A DNA stretch of 64,000 nt from Hymenobacter translucens (GTDB lineage Bacteria; Bacteroidota; Bacteroidia; Cytophagales; Hymenobacteraceae). The stretch lies in assembly GCF_020685205.1 (NCBI RefSeq), contig NZ_JAJERB010000009.1, forward strand, positions 1 to 64,000, read 5' to 3'. The notes under the pieces were generated by a model. That model ran no database searches, was not told the origin of the DNA, and saw only the letters and a list, made by a program, of their open reading frames with translations. The position numbers and the translations under genes are program-made. Of the stretch, positions 43,860 to 52,397 are shown piece by piece (the first letter of the stretch is position 1; every line of letters begins with the position of its first letter).

Positions 43860-46466
43860 TTAGTTGAAGTAGTCAAGGGGGTGGGAGCTGTCGAAGATCG
43901 TCCAAGTCTTCCCTAGCATGAAACTCATGTAATTCTGGTTTGAGCGGTCACTCAGGGGAAATCTGGCGGTTCCGGCAATGGCGTATTTCTGCGCGTAGCC
44001 GACGGTAATGTTGAACCCACTGTAGCCCTGTACCTCGAGCCGGTAGGAATAAATGGGGTTCTTCAGCAGGTCTTCGGGGTAGAACGAGGGCTTCTCGGCA
44101 AAGGCCTGCAGCAGCACGTACAGATCTTCCCCATCCGACAAGTCCAGCTTGAAGCCGGTACCAACGCGCAGCAGCGAGTAGTTGAACTCTCCATTCGCCA
44201 TATGGTCGTCGGGAGTAGCGGAGGCGTTCAGCGTTGACTGAATTACATCGTGGTCTTCCGTAAGCGTGCCTGCCCGGGAGATATACTCCACGGTGTTGGC
44301 CAGCTTGAACCGCTTGACGCCCACATCGAGCCGGCCCTTACCACCCCAGATGACAGCAGAGGCAGCGGTGCCCTCGCTCGGGTAAACGCCGTAGGCTCCC
44401 CGGAGGTGGCCGGCCAGGTCGATGTGACGGGAATGGCGGTACAGAACGTTGAACTCAGCCGCGCCAGGCATAATGTCCAGGGTTCCGGTCTTGGTTTCGC
44501 CGACACTGCTTTTCCTGGTGTGGTTCATCAGGATCGGGAGGCTCTCGTAGCCAATGCCCGTGTAGACGTTCCATATCATCGTTCTTTTGCCCGCCTCATC
44601 GGCCGTCTTGCTGTCATCCGCCATCAGGTTCAGGGCCACTGACTGGGTAGCGCCCGTTATGATGGCGTCGCGCTTGTACTGCTCATCGGCTTTGTTGAGC
44701 TTTTCCTCGAAGGCCATCTTGTCCAGGTAATTACCTGCCGGCGTCTGTCCATCGGTTGGATGCAGATCATAAATCAGGAACGCCGCATCAGCCCGCTGAC
44801 TATTGATATAGCGGCGCTGGGCTTCCACCATCATTTTGGCCTGGCCCCGCATGTTGCGGCGGGTGTTGGTGTCGCGGTATATGTTCTTCCGCATGGCCTC
44901 GTTCAGGTCCAGGTCCTCGTTGCACCATTTAATTCTTTGCAGCAGATAATCGTGCAGCCCGCTGCCACGGTCGGTAAAGGGAATGGCCGCCATGTACAGG
45001 TTTTTGGCATTGTACAGGGCGGAGTGCTCGGCGTAGATGCGGCGGGCATATTCCTGCTCGTTGTTCTGGCGCTGGTCTTCGTACAGCTCGTCAGCAATAA
45101 CCTGGATATAGGCATTGTTGTCCCACCATTCGCGCTTGAGCTCCAGCGCTTCAAAGGGCTTGATTGCCAGGGCCGCTTCGTGCGCTGTTTCGGCTTCGGC
45201 AATGGCCTCAGCATACCGTTCCGGATCAAAGGCCATATCCTGCTCGAAGCGGGCCAGCTCTTCCTCATCGCGCGCACGCCGCTTGCTGGCCTGCTCCTTC
45301 AACTCATCCTCCCGGCGTTTCTCGTCGGCTTCCTCCTGGGCCTGCTGCTCCTGCAGCTGTTTGGCGCGCGCTTCGTCCCACTTTCGGCGCTGCTCGGCAT
45401 CCATTGCGGACTTAAGGCTGTCGTGGCGGGCTGTCGTCGCGGCCTCCTGCGCTTTGCGCAGGGCTTCCATCTTTTCCTTTACCTCCTGGGCCTCCTTCTG
45501 CTGGGTGGCGGCGTGTTCACGGGCTTTTTCCTCGGCCTTGGCTTTAAGCGTGGCAGCCTCTTCATTGCGGCGCTGCTGGTCGGCTTCGATCTGCCGGACC
45601 AGGCGCTGAACTGCCCGGGAAGCGGCCGGGTCATCGTGGCCCGTGGCTGCAGCCTGCTCATAGATCTTCTGAGCCGCTTTGGTGTCGCCCCGCTGCTCGA
45701 TTTCTTCCGCAGCTTTCAGCAGCTCATCGTAGCTTTCCTTGACGCCCTTTTTGCGGATTTCCTCCTGTGCCCGGGCCATTTGCTGCGTCAGGTTCGTCAG
45801 GTCGCGGCCCCCGATGCTTTTCGCTTTTTCGTAAGAGCGGATGGCACCCGGCCAGTCCTGACGTGCGGCCGCTGCCATACCGGCTTCATAGGCCTGATCG
45901 TAGGCCAGACGCCGTTTCAGCTCCGCATTGTTGCGTTCGATATGCTGCTGCAAAGGGCCGGCCCCTTCCCAGTTAATGTCAATAATTTCAAGTGGCGTTA
46001 TCGACCAGTTGCCAACTACCTTTTGTTCCTTGGTTTTTGCGCTCATCAGCAGGCGGCTGTTGCCAAACCAGCCACCGCCGGCCCCGGCTGTGCCACTAAG
46101 GATCATCTCCTCGCTAAAGCCGGGTCCTTCCACTCGCGCCCGCACTTTAAAGCTCGAAGCCTTAACCTGCCGAAACATCGATTCAGATTCGCCGTGGCTG
46201 TAATAGGGTTCTCCTTTGTAATTGTACTTCGTGTAGTCGGGGTGCGTGGTCAGGTCGTAGCTGAGCTCCATCTCCCCAAACCCTCCGACTAAGTTCCACG
46301 CAAAGTCAGCCTGGGTATACCGCAGACCGTTTTTGGTGAATGGAGTTTCGTAGCTCAGGCTGGTAGTGCCCTTGGGGCCCTGCGCCCGGATGTTGGTTGC
46401 CGCCAGTAGCAGTAACAGTAAGGTAATGCCCAGATGCTGGGCCGGGTTACGGTAATAGGTGTGCAT
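43860..46466 (-). CDS. Large exported coiled-coil protein of unknown function
   Basis: 868 residues from ATG 46466, where a signal peptide begins (GITLLLLLLAATNIRAQ); the frame extends to 46508 but the extra 14 residues precede the signal. Residues ~30-170 form a beta-rich domain. About 180-440 is a highly charged Ala/Glu/Lys/Arg/Gln-rich coiled coil with a TPR-like start (AYEAGMAAAARQDWPGAIRSYEKAK). Residues ~600-868 show outer-membrane-barrel-like strands with a final FMLGKTW. No family is recognised. It sits downstream of the second copy of the palindromic operator. It may link periplasmic and outer-membrane components, which is inference. Confidence 0.75.
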   Translation of the reverse strand: MHTYYRNPAQHLGITLLLLLLAATNIRAQGPKGTTSLSYETPFTKNGLRYTQADFAWNLVGGFGEMELSYDLTTHPDYTKYNYKGEPYYSHGESESMFRQVKASSFKVRARVEGPGFSEEMILSGTAGAGGGWFGNSRLLMSAKTKEQKVVGNWSITPLEIIDINWEGAGPLQQHIERNNAELKRRLAYDQAYEAGMAAAARQDWPGAIRSYEKAKSIGGRDLTNLTQQMARAQEEIRKKGVKESYDELLKAAEEIEQRGDTKAAQKIYEQAAATGHDDPAASRAVQRLVRQIEADQQRRNEEAATLKAKAEEKAREHAATQQKEAQEVKEKMEALRKAQEAATTARHDSLKSAMDAEQRRKWDEARAKQLQEQQAQEEADEKRREDELKEQASKRRARDEEELARFEQDMAFDPERYAEAIAEAETAHEAALAIKPFEALELKREWWDNNAYIQVIADELYEDQRQNNEQEYARRIYAEHSALYNAKNLYMAAIPFTDRGSGLHDYLLQRIKWCNEDLDLNEAMRKNIYRDTNTRRNMRGQAKMMVEAQRRYINSQRADAAFLIYDLHPTDGQTPAGNYLDKMAFEEKLNKADEQYKRDAIITGATQSVALNLMADDSKTADEAGKRTMIWNVYTGIGYESLPILMNHTRKSSVGETKTGTLDIMPGAAEFNVLYRHSRHIDLAGHLRGAYGVYPSEGTAASAVIWGGKGRLDVGVKRFKLANTVEYISRAGTLTEDHDVIQSTLNASATPDDHMANGEFNYSLLRVGTGFKLDLSDGEDLYVLLQAFAEKPSFYPEDLLKNPIYSYRLEVQGYSGFNITVGYAQKYAIAGTARFPLSDRSNQNYMSFMLGKTWTIFDSSHPLDYFN

Positions 46467-46580
46467 GTAGGTGATTTGCAGATAAATGCGAGCGGCCCTT
46501 CGGGGCAACAGAAGCGTATAATCAGTGTGCTGAAGAGTCGCTTAGTACATTTTCTGCGTCGCCTGATTTTAAGCCAGCAT

Positions 46581-46629
46581 CAAAATTATCACCTCCCCTC
46601 AGCTGACACAATACCTAGAATCAGGTATT
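46581..46629 (-). promoter_or_regulatory. Palindromic operator overlapping a Bacteroidota promoter (copy 2)
   Basis: Read on the minus strand, a palindrome AATACCT-N6-AGGTATT occupies 46629-46610 and runs into TTG (46611-46609). After a 20-nt spacer comes TAATTTTG (46588-46581), about 115 nt before the 868-residue protein ATG. The geometry is identical to copy 1 at 35910-35958. Confidence 0.65.
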
Positions 46630-46935
46630 TTCCGGAAGTGCCTGGTTGGTATATTCCCTTGGCTCGCCCCGTTTAGCCCGTACTGTGCAACTAACCCACC
46701 TAGCTGCTACCGTTATCTGCCCTCGGCGGCGGGCAAAAATAGGACTGGATCGTGAAGCAGATATATTCTGGTAGCTGCTGATCAGCTTAACAAAACAGAC
46801 CTGGCGTCCCGCAACGAAGTGGTTTATTATCGACTGCGGCACAAGCGTTTGTAGAATGCGATTCAGCCTGCCGTCGAGCGAGCCAGGAAGCCCTTGGGGA
46901 TTAACAAATTAGCTTGTCCAAACTGCAGCGTAAGC
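46630..46935. other. Intergenic region with no recognised gene
   Basis: Lies between the palindromic promoter and the tRNA terminator. A small minus-strand open frame here (46621-46842) has no signal, family or start context. No structured RNA was recognised. Confidence 0.4.
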
Positions 46936-46977
46936 CAAAAACAAAACAGCCACCCGGACTTGCGTCTAGGTGGCTGT
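46936..46977 (-). terminator. Intrinsic terminator after tRNA-Gly
   Basis: On the minus strand ACAGCCACC and GGTGGCTGT form a stem followed by TTTTGTTTTT. Confidence 0.85.
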
Positions 46978-46986
46978 TAATCAATG

Positions 46987-47059
46987 AGCGAGAAACGAGG
47001 TTCGAACTCGCGACCCTCAGCTTGGGAAGCTGATGCTCTACCAACTGAGCTACTCTCGC
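46987..47059 (-). tRNA. tRNA-Gly (anticodon CCC)
   Basis: 73 nt on the minus strand folding as a cloverleaf: acceptor GCGAGAG/TTCTCGC, D-arm GCTC...GAGC, anticodon stem TCAGC/GCTGA with loop TTCCCAA (anticodon CCC, codon GGG), T-arm GCGAG-TTCGAAC-CTCGT. No encoded CCA. It stands alone and is followed by its own terminator. Confidence 0.95.
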
Positions 47060-47191
47060 TTGGTAAAACAAAAATAGCCAGCTTTTTCGGACAAAACGAG
47101 CGACCAGCATAATTTCTTCCGATGGGCCTGACTGGGGAAATGAGCTGAGTGTGGCTAGCCCGAACGTCCTTCTGCCGCGAAAATATCCTGC

Positions 47192-47199
47192 TAATTTTG
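47192..47199 (+). promoter_or_regulatory. -7 element of the GNAT gene
   Basis: TAATTTTG matches TAnnTTTG, 68 nt before ATG 47268. It supports that start over the longer frame beginning at 47151. No -33 TTG is evident. Confidence 0.45.
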
Positions 47200-47267
47200 C
47201 CTGCCGATGCTTCGGGAGTTTTGCTGTTCGTTTCCTGGGCCTGTTAAAGGCTGTTTTATCCCCTTGT

Positions 47268-47813
47268 ATGTCATCTCCCCTCCGTATCAGCATGGCAAAG
47301 CGCAATGCCGCTACCGCAGCCCAGCTGTCTGAGCTTGGCCGGCAGACTTTCCATGACGCCTTTGCTGCCGACAACCGGCCTGAAGATATGGCCGAGTACC
47401 TGCAGGCCACCTTTAGTGAGCACCAGCAGTTGGCGGAGCTCGAAGCGGGGAATACTATCTTTCTGTTGGCTCACATGCAGCAGGAGCTGATTGGCTATGC
47501 CAAGCTCAGCTTCGGCTCCAGACTTGGACTGGAGCCCGGCAAGTCGGAGCAGGGGCGGATGGAGATTGAGCGTCTTTACGTGCTGCAGGACTGGGTTGGG
47601 ACCGGACTGGGAGCCACGCTAATGCGACGAGCCTTGGAGGAAGCCCGGCTGAAAGCCTGCCACACCGTGGTGCTGGGCGTATGGGAGCGAAACCAGCGGG
47701 CTATTGACTTTTACCGTCGCTTTGGGTTTCGGCAGATCGGGCAGCATGAGTTCCGGGTTGGGCAGGATGTGCAAACCGACCTGATTATGCGCAAAGGGCT
47801 CGAAGGGCGTTAA
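47268..47813 (+). CDS. GNAT family N-acetyltransferase
   Basis: 181 residues from ATG 47268 (MSSPLRISMAKRNAATAAQL). The frame is open upstream to 47151, but the promoter-like element at 47192 and the lack of homology disfavour it. Motif A is seen as IERLYVLQDWVGTGLGATLM and motif B as LGVWERNQRAIDFYRRFGF, the pattern of RimI/spermidine-acetyltransferase-like proteins. The acceptor is unknown. Next gene downstream has its own -7 element. Confidence 0.85.
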   Translation: MSSPLRISMAKRNAATAAQLSELGRQTFHDAFAADNRPEDMAEYLQATFSEHQQLAELEAGNTIFLLAHMQQELIGYAKLSFGSRLGLEPGKSEQGRMEIERLYVLQDWVGTGLGATLMRRALEEARLKACHTVVLGVWERNQRAIDFYRRFGFRQIGQHEFRVGQDVQTDLIMRKGLEGR

Positions 47814-47848
47814 ACGACATCGGCTGATGGGCGTATAGGGCGGGTACT

Positions 47849-47856
47849 TACCTTTG
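47849..47856 (+). promoter_or_regulatory. -7 element of the lipoprotein hydrolase gene
   Basis: TACCTTTG matches TAnnTTTG, 26 nt upstream of the GTG start. No -33 TTG was found. Confidence 0.45.
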
Positions 47857-47881
47857 GCACCCGTTCACCAATTTCCTGGCT

Positions 47882-49012
47882 GTGACCATCCCCCGGCTTT
47901 TGCTGCCTTTTTCCCGTCTGCTTGCCGCGGTGTGCCGGTGCTCCGCCCTGCTATTGCCCTGGCTGCTGCTGGGCTGCTCCGCCGATACTGGGCGGCAGCC
48001 GCTACCTACCGGGCACTACGAAGGCACCATTACCTACCAGGGCAGTCCCCTCCGAATGGTGCTGAATTTGCGGGAAGCGGTTCCCGGGCAGCTGCAGGCC
48101 GATGTTTCCTTTCCTGAGCAGCAGAACACGGGGTTTCCCGCTTTTAATCTGCGGTACAATGCACCCAAGCTGGACTTCGAGCAAAGTCCCGGTGGAATAG
48201 TAGGCAATATCAAGGTGGAGGCCATCCGGGAAGGAGACTTCTGGCGGGGGGAGTTCACGGCCGACAGCCTGCGAGGTGAGCTGCTGCTGGTGCGACGGGG
48301 GCAGCCGGAGGCCCGGCCTTACAAGCTGGAAACTACAACCGGCAAGCAGCCTGTTCTCCGCTTTATTAGCCTCGATACCACAATGCAGCACCCCGCCATT
48401 GCTTTGTTCCCGGATCAACTCAATGCCGCGACGGCACTGACCTGGGCCGATGCGCTGGCCCGGCAGGGCTTCAGCGTGACTCTGGTGATACCCGAAGCCG
48501 GCAACACCCCGATTGGCCCCGAGCCTGATACCGCCCGCCTGCCCCTGATGCGCCAGGTGCTGAAGACGCTTCGGCAGGAGGCCCGCGTAGACACCAGTCG
48601 TATTGGTATCTGGGCGGCCGGAAGCCAGGGCTATGCCGCTGCTGTGCTGGCTGCCAGTCACCGGCAGGTCGCTTTCCTTATCGCTCAGAGCGTAGGACTG
48701 TCTACGGCCACCGATGCTCAGCCATTCCGGACCGTGGCCCGGCAGCGGGTTCCGGTGCTGGGGCTTTACGGCAACCAGGATACGCTTCTGAACGCGCGCG
48801 AAAGCAGCCGGCGCCTGCGCAATGCTCTTGGGGGCCGCAGAGGCAGCCAGGTGCGAACCTTCGCCCAGGCTGATCACCGGTTGATGCAGCGGGGGAAGAT
48901 AAGCGAAGAAGGCAAGTGGGAATGGCCTGGGCTGGCCACGGGCAGCGTCGAAGAGGTACTCAGATGGCTCGGCCAGGTAGCCCCAGCTGACACCGTTGCC
49001 GCAGCGCGCTAG
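47882..49012 (+). CDS. Alpha/beta-hydrolase lipoprotein
   Basis: 376 residues starting at GTG 47882, supported by the leader that follows. The lipobox LLGC places Cys32. A beta-rich N-terminal domain (~38-145; GTITYQGSPLRMVLNL) is followed by an alpha/beta-hydrolase domain with nucleophile elbow AGSQGY (Ser248), a likely acid Asp in GLYGNQDTLL and His in FAQADHRLM. It resembles exported acyl hydrolases or dienelactone-hydrolase-like enzymes. Substrate is unknown. No ATG alternative gives a signal peptide. Confidence 0.78.
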   Translation: MTIPRLLLPFSRLLAAVCRCSALLLPWLLLGCSADTGRQPLPTGHYEGTITYQGSPLRMVLNLREAVPGQLQADVSFPEQQNTGFPAFNLRYNAPKLDFEQSPGGIVGNIKVEAIREGDFWRGEFTADSLRGELLLVRRGQPEARPYKLETTTGKQPVLRFISLDTTMQHPAIALFPDQLNAATALTWADALARQGFSVTLVIPEAGNTPIGPEPDTARLPLMRQVLKTLRQEARVDTSRIGIWAAGSQGYAAAVLAASHRQVAFLIAQSVGLSTATDAQPFRTVARQRVPVLGLYGNQDTLLNARESSRRLRNALGGRRGSQVRTFAQADHRLMQRGKISEEGKWEWPGLATGSVEEVLRWLGQVAPADTVAAAR

Positions 49013-49071
49013 CAGCCAGGATTATCTTCCGCTATGCCGTTGTGAGGCCCGGCTGACCTCGTTGTAGGGTC

Positions 49072-51333
49072 TTATAGGAGCAAAAGGCCTTTCTCGCGCA
49101 GCACTAGCCAGGGGGGCGAAATCGTGAATGCCTCGAACGACATGCCCGCGCTGTCGCGGGGGAAGCGCTGGGCAGCGTCCTTAAGCAGCAGCTTCTGCTC
49201 ATAGTCAGCGGACAGCCCGGTCAGCAGCTGATGCAGCCATTCTCCAATTCCCACGCTGGTCTTAACCTCGAAATCCTCCGCCTGCTCGTAGAACGTCAGC
49301 ACGGCGCGCGCGCCCTTTTTAGCTTCGGTAATTTCCAGCACCGGAGCGTTGCCCAGCCAGAACAGGCGCTGGTTTAGCCGGGCTGCATCGGGCTTGCCGC
49401 CTTCCTGCCGGGCCTGCTGAATAAGGTGGCGGGGCACGGTAGGGCGGGGCACCCGGAAGTCAAACCAGAACTGCAGGGGCTCGTCGAGGGCTACGCCGTG
49501 CAGGTAGTTGTACAGGGCTTTAGCCAGGCCCGGCCCGAACAGCTCGTGGTCGGCGCCGGTGGGGTCGTCGTGCCAGAGGTCGTTCCAGGCAAAGTCGCCG
49601 GGCTCGGGCCCAATAGGGGCAACCTGGTATTTCCCAGGATTCTTGCCCACGGGGCTGTGGGCCGTCATGGAAAAGCGGTGCCAGTAGCCGCTCTGCACGA
49701 TGCCCGCCCCAAACAGCTGACGCACCACTTCCAGCGAGTCGATTGTTTCCTGGGCGGTCTGGGTCGGGAAGCCGTACATCAGGTAGGCGTGCACCATAAT
49801 GCCGGCCTGGGTGAAGCCTTCGGTAACCCGGGCCACCTGGGCAATGGTGACGCCCTTCTCCATCAGGGCCAGCAGCCGGTCCGACGCTACTTCCAGGCCC
49901 CCGCTCACGGCGATGCAGCCGCTGGCCGCCAGCAGCCGGCACAGGTCGGGGCTGAAGGTTTTTTCAAAGCGGATGTTGCCCCACCACGTAATACTCACGC
50001 GCCGGCGCAGCAGCTCCACGGCTAGGTCACGCAGGGCCAGGGGCGGGGCGGCCTCATCCACAAAGTGAAAGCCGGTTTGCCCGGTCTGCTTAATGATCTG
50101 CTCGATGCGGTCCACCAGCAAGGTGGCCGGAGCCGTTTCGTAGCGGCTGATATAGTCGAGGGTGACGTCGCAAAACGAGCAGCGCTTCCAGTAGCAGCCG
50201 TGGGCAATGGTGAGCTTGTTCCAGCGCCCGTCGCTCCAAAGCCGGTGCATCGGGTTCAGCACCTCAATCACCGACAGGTACTCGCTCAGGGGCAAGTCGG
50301 AATAGTCCGGGGTGCCCACTTCCTGGTGTGGTACGTCAGGCTGGGGAAAGTTGACATACTCGACCTCACCGGCCTCATTGCGCAGAAATGTACGCTGCAA
50401 CTGAATAGAGCTATTAGCTGATAGCTGATAGCTGTTAGCTTTTCCTTGGGTGTGTTTGAATGAGGAGTTACCAGCTAACAGCTGACGGCTAATAGCTTCC
50501 AAAATTCGCAGCCAGGGGCCTTCGCCGTCGTCCAGGGTCAGGAAGTCGATGTAGTCGAAGAAGCGGGGCTCCCGGATCTGGCGCAGTTCGGTGTTGGGGT
50601 AGCCCCCGCCCATCAGGGTTTGCACGTGGGGGAGGCGCTGCTTGGCTCGTCCGGCCAGCCGAAGCGCCCCATACAGGTTGCCGGGGAACGGAACGGTGAA
50701 GCCAATAACGTCGGGCCGGACCCGCTCCAGCAGCTCGTCGAGCAGCTCCAGCAGCATCTGGTCGACCAGGTTCGGCTCGGCCTGCAAGGCTTCGTAGAGC
50801 GGCTCAAACGAAGTGGCCGATAAAGCCAGCTTCTCGGCGTAGCGTGAAAAGCCGAACTGGGGTCCAACGGTTTCCTTAAGCAGGTCGGCCAGGTCTTCGA
50901 GGTAAAGCGTAGCCAGGTGCCGGGCCTGGTCGCTGAGGCCCATGGTGCCAAATGCCGTTTCCAGATCGGCCACATTGTCGAACCGGGCGGCCTCGGGCAA
51001 AAACCGGCTGTGGCAGATGCGCGACGCCAGGGTATTGTCCTTGTTCTGCAGAAAGCGGATGACCGGCTCAATGGTCGCCAGGTAGCTGTGTTGCAGGCGC
51101 AACATCCGCCGGGCATTGTCGCTTAAGGCAAAGGGGCCCCGCTCAATCTCGGCGAAGACCCGGGCCAGACCAGACCGGGAGAAAATTTTCAGCACCAGCT
51201 CCAACCCCAGGTCCGCCTGCGTCACGGCATAGCCGCGGCCGGCCAGGAAGCCCTTCAGGTAGGCCGTAGCCGGGTAGGGGGTATTGAGCTGGGTGAGCGG
51301 GGGCGTAACAAGCAGAATGCGGGGACTGGACAC
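49072..51333 (-). CDS. B12-binding-type radical SAM enzyme
   Basis: 753 residues. An N-terminal cobalamin-binding-like Rossmann domain (~1-260; PRILLVTPPL, IGFTVPFPGN, LMGGGYPNTE), then the radical SAM domain with iron-sulfur ligands Cys380, Cys385 and Cys388 (GCYWKRCSFC). The cysteine spacing is CX4CX2C instead of the usual CX3CX2C. The C-terminal part has the TIM-barrel extension and an unassigned domain (~600-753). Family members carry out difficult methylations or rearrangements; the substrate is unknown. About 30 residues at ~279-309 are encoded by a palindromic DNA element. Confidence 0.85.
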   Translation of the reverse strand: MSSPRILLVTPPLTQLNTPYPATAYLKGFLAGRGYAVTQADLGLELVLKIFSRSGLARVFAEIERGPFALSDNARRMLRLQHSYLATIEPVIRFLQNKDNTLASRICHSRFLPEAARFDNVADLETAFGTMGLSDQARHLATLYLEDLADLLKETVGPQFGFSRYAEKLALSATSFEPLYEALQAEPNLVDQMLLELLDELLERVRPDVIGFTVPFPGNLYGALRLAGRAKQRLPHVQTLMGGGYPNTELRQIREPRFFDYIDFLTLDDGEGPWLRILEAISRQLLAGNSSFKHTQGKANSYQLSANSSIQLQRTFLRNEAGEVEYVNFPQPDVPHQEVGTPDYSDLPLSEYLSVIEVLNPMHRLWSDGRWNKLTIAHGCYWKRCSFCDVTLDYISRYETAPATLLVDRIEQIIKQTGQTGFHFVDEAAPPLALRDLAVELLRRRVSITWWGNIRFEKTFSPDLCRLLAASGCIAVSGGLEVASDRLLALMEKGVTIAQVARVTEGFTQAGIMVHAYLMYGFPTQTAQETIDSLEVVRQLFGAGIVQSGYWHRFSMTAHSPVGKNPGKYQVAPIGPEPGDFAWNDLWHDDPTGADHELFGPGLAKALYNYLHGVALDEPLQFWFDFRVPRPTVPRHLIQQARQEGGKPDAARLNQRLFWLGNAPVLEITEAKKGARAVLTFYEQAEDFEVKTSVGIGEWLHQLLTGLSADYEQKLLLKDAAQRFPRDSAGMSFEAFTISPPWLVLREKGLLLL
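50409..50497. repeat. In-frame palindromic element within the radical SAM gene
   Basis: Left arm 50409-50440 (AGCTATTAGCTGATAGCTGA...) and right arm 50473-50497 (AGCTAACAGCTGACGGC...) are inverted repeats. The left arm has an extra tandem 7-mer GCTGATA. The 32-nt loop completes an 89-bp unit lying between the B12-type and radical SAM domains. The reading frame stays open across it. Confidence 0.75.
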
Positions 51334-51420
51334 GGCAGCGCAAAATCAAAGCGGACCACAAAGGTACGCACGGGTGAAGCCTTCGTCCGTGTAGAGCGCG
51401 GACGTAGCCGCCGGCTAAAC

Positions 51421-51464
51421 AAAGCGGGCCGCCGAAGCGTTGCAATTCGCTTCAGCGGCCCGCT
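51421..51464 (-). terminator. Intrinsic terminator after the AraC gene
   Basis: On the minus strand AGCGGGCCGCTGAAGCG and CGCTTCGGCGGCCCGCT form a long stem followed by TTGTTT. Confidence 0.75.
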
Positions 51465-51486
51465 GTAAGGGCAGTAAAAAAGTTAG

Positions 51487-52056
51487 CTAGAGACTGTCCA
51501 GGCTCAGGCGCTGGGGCAGCAGGTCGCGCCGAAACTCGCTGACGGAGCGGCCGGTAACCTGGCGGAACTGGTTGGACAGGTGCTGCCCGCTGCTGTAGCG
51601 CATCTGGTCGGCAATTTCGCCCAGGGTCAGCTCGCCGTAGCTCAGCATCTCCTTGACCCGTTCGATCTTGAGGCGGATCAGGTATTTCTCGATGGTGAGG
51701 TTGGCCGTCCGGGAAAAAACCTTGCTGAGGTGGGAGTAGGTTGCCGCGAAACGGTCGGTCAGAAAGGCGGAGGTGGTCAGGGGCATCCGGGCCGTGCGCA
51801 GGTGCTCGAGGTATTCGCCCAGGGCTCCTTTGATTTGTTCGGTAAGCTGTTCGGCCCGGCCCATCAGCACATCAAAACCCGCTTCCCGCAGGATGGGCGC
51901 CACGGCTACGGGGTCGGCCGGGGTCGTCTGGGCTAACTGAGCATGGCCGAGCTTAACTTCGGTAGGCTGGTAGCCGGCTTGCTCAAGCAGATTACGCACC
52001 GCGTCGATGCAACGCGGGCACACCATATTTTTGATATGCAGAAGAGTTGTTTTCAC
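51487..52056 (-). CDS. AraC-type regulator with N-terminal HMA-like metal-binding domain
   Basis: 189 residues. Residues 1-70 resemble a heavy-metal-associated domain with MVCPRC (CX2C) and the HMA pattern (IKNMVCPRCIDAVRNLLEQAG). Residues ~95-185 carry the AraC helix-turn-helix pair (YLIRLKIERVKEMLSYGELTLGE, YSSGQHLSNQFRQVTG). This fusion recurs in Bacteroidota and is probably a metal-responsive regulator. The start is GTG 52056, whose GTGA overlaps the TGA stop of the upstream gene, so the two are translationally coupled. Confidence 0.85.
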   Translation of the reverse strand: MKTTLLHIKNMVCPRCIDAVRNLLEQAGYQPTEVKLGHAQLAQTTPADPVAVAPILREAGFDVLMGRAEQLTEQIKGALGEYLEHLRTARMPLTTSAFLTDRFAATYSHLSKVFSRTANLTIEKYLIRLKIERVKEMLSYGELTLGEIADQMRYSSGQHLSNQFRQVTGRSVSEFRRDLLPQRLSLDSL

Positions 52057-52397
52057 GGGCGGTTTCTGGTTTCGGTACGCGGAGTATTGCGCGCGGGTTT
52101 ACGGGAAGTCGGAGCAGAGGTTACAGTGCGCGGCCGCGAAATATTTTCCTCGGCCCAGTCAGCTCCAAACCACTTCACAGTGGCCCAGCTTATAAAGGGC
52201 ACTACCCCCAGAAAAGTTACCGCCAGCAGCCAGAAAAATAAAACAAAGGCCCCCAGCAGTCGGGTGAAGAAATAGTCCTGCCAGCCAAACAGGTACAAAA
52301 TCATAGCCAGCCCCAGCCCTAGGCTCACGGCTGCCAGAATGGCTGCGCGGCGAACCAGGGGATGAAAAGCAGCAGAAGTGAAAGAGCGGTTGGGCAT
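52053..52397 (-). CDS. Small membrane protein of unknown function
   Basis: 114 residues with two TM segments (~18-40 AILAAVSLGLGLAMILYLFG and ~44-70 RLLGAFVLFFWLLAVTFLG). The C-terminal tail is basic with Thr/Arg/Pro repeats. Its stop overlaps the AraC start by 4 nt, so the two genes form an operon. Function is not recognised. Confidence 0.65.
   Translation of the reverse strand: MPNRSFTSAAFHPLVRRAAILAAVSLGLGLAMILYLFGWQDYFFTRLLGAFVLFFWLLAVTFLGVVPFISWATVKWFGADWAEENISRPRTVTSAPTSRKPARNTPRTETRNRP

Noticed and set aside
44760-46292. 510-residue hydrophobic frame opposite the coiled-coil protein
   Set aside because: Arises from the Glu/Gln-rich repeats read backwards as Leu; no promoter or start support.
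46621-46842. Small minus-strand frame between the operator and tRNA
   Set aside because: No similarity, no promoter match and composition like noncoding DNA.
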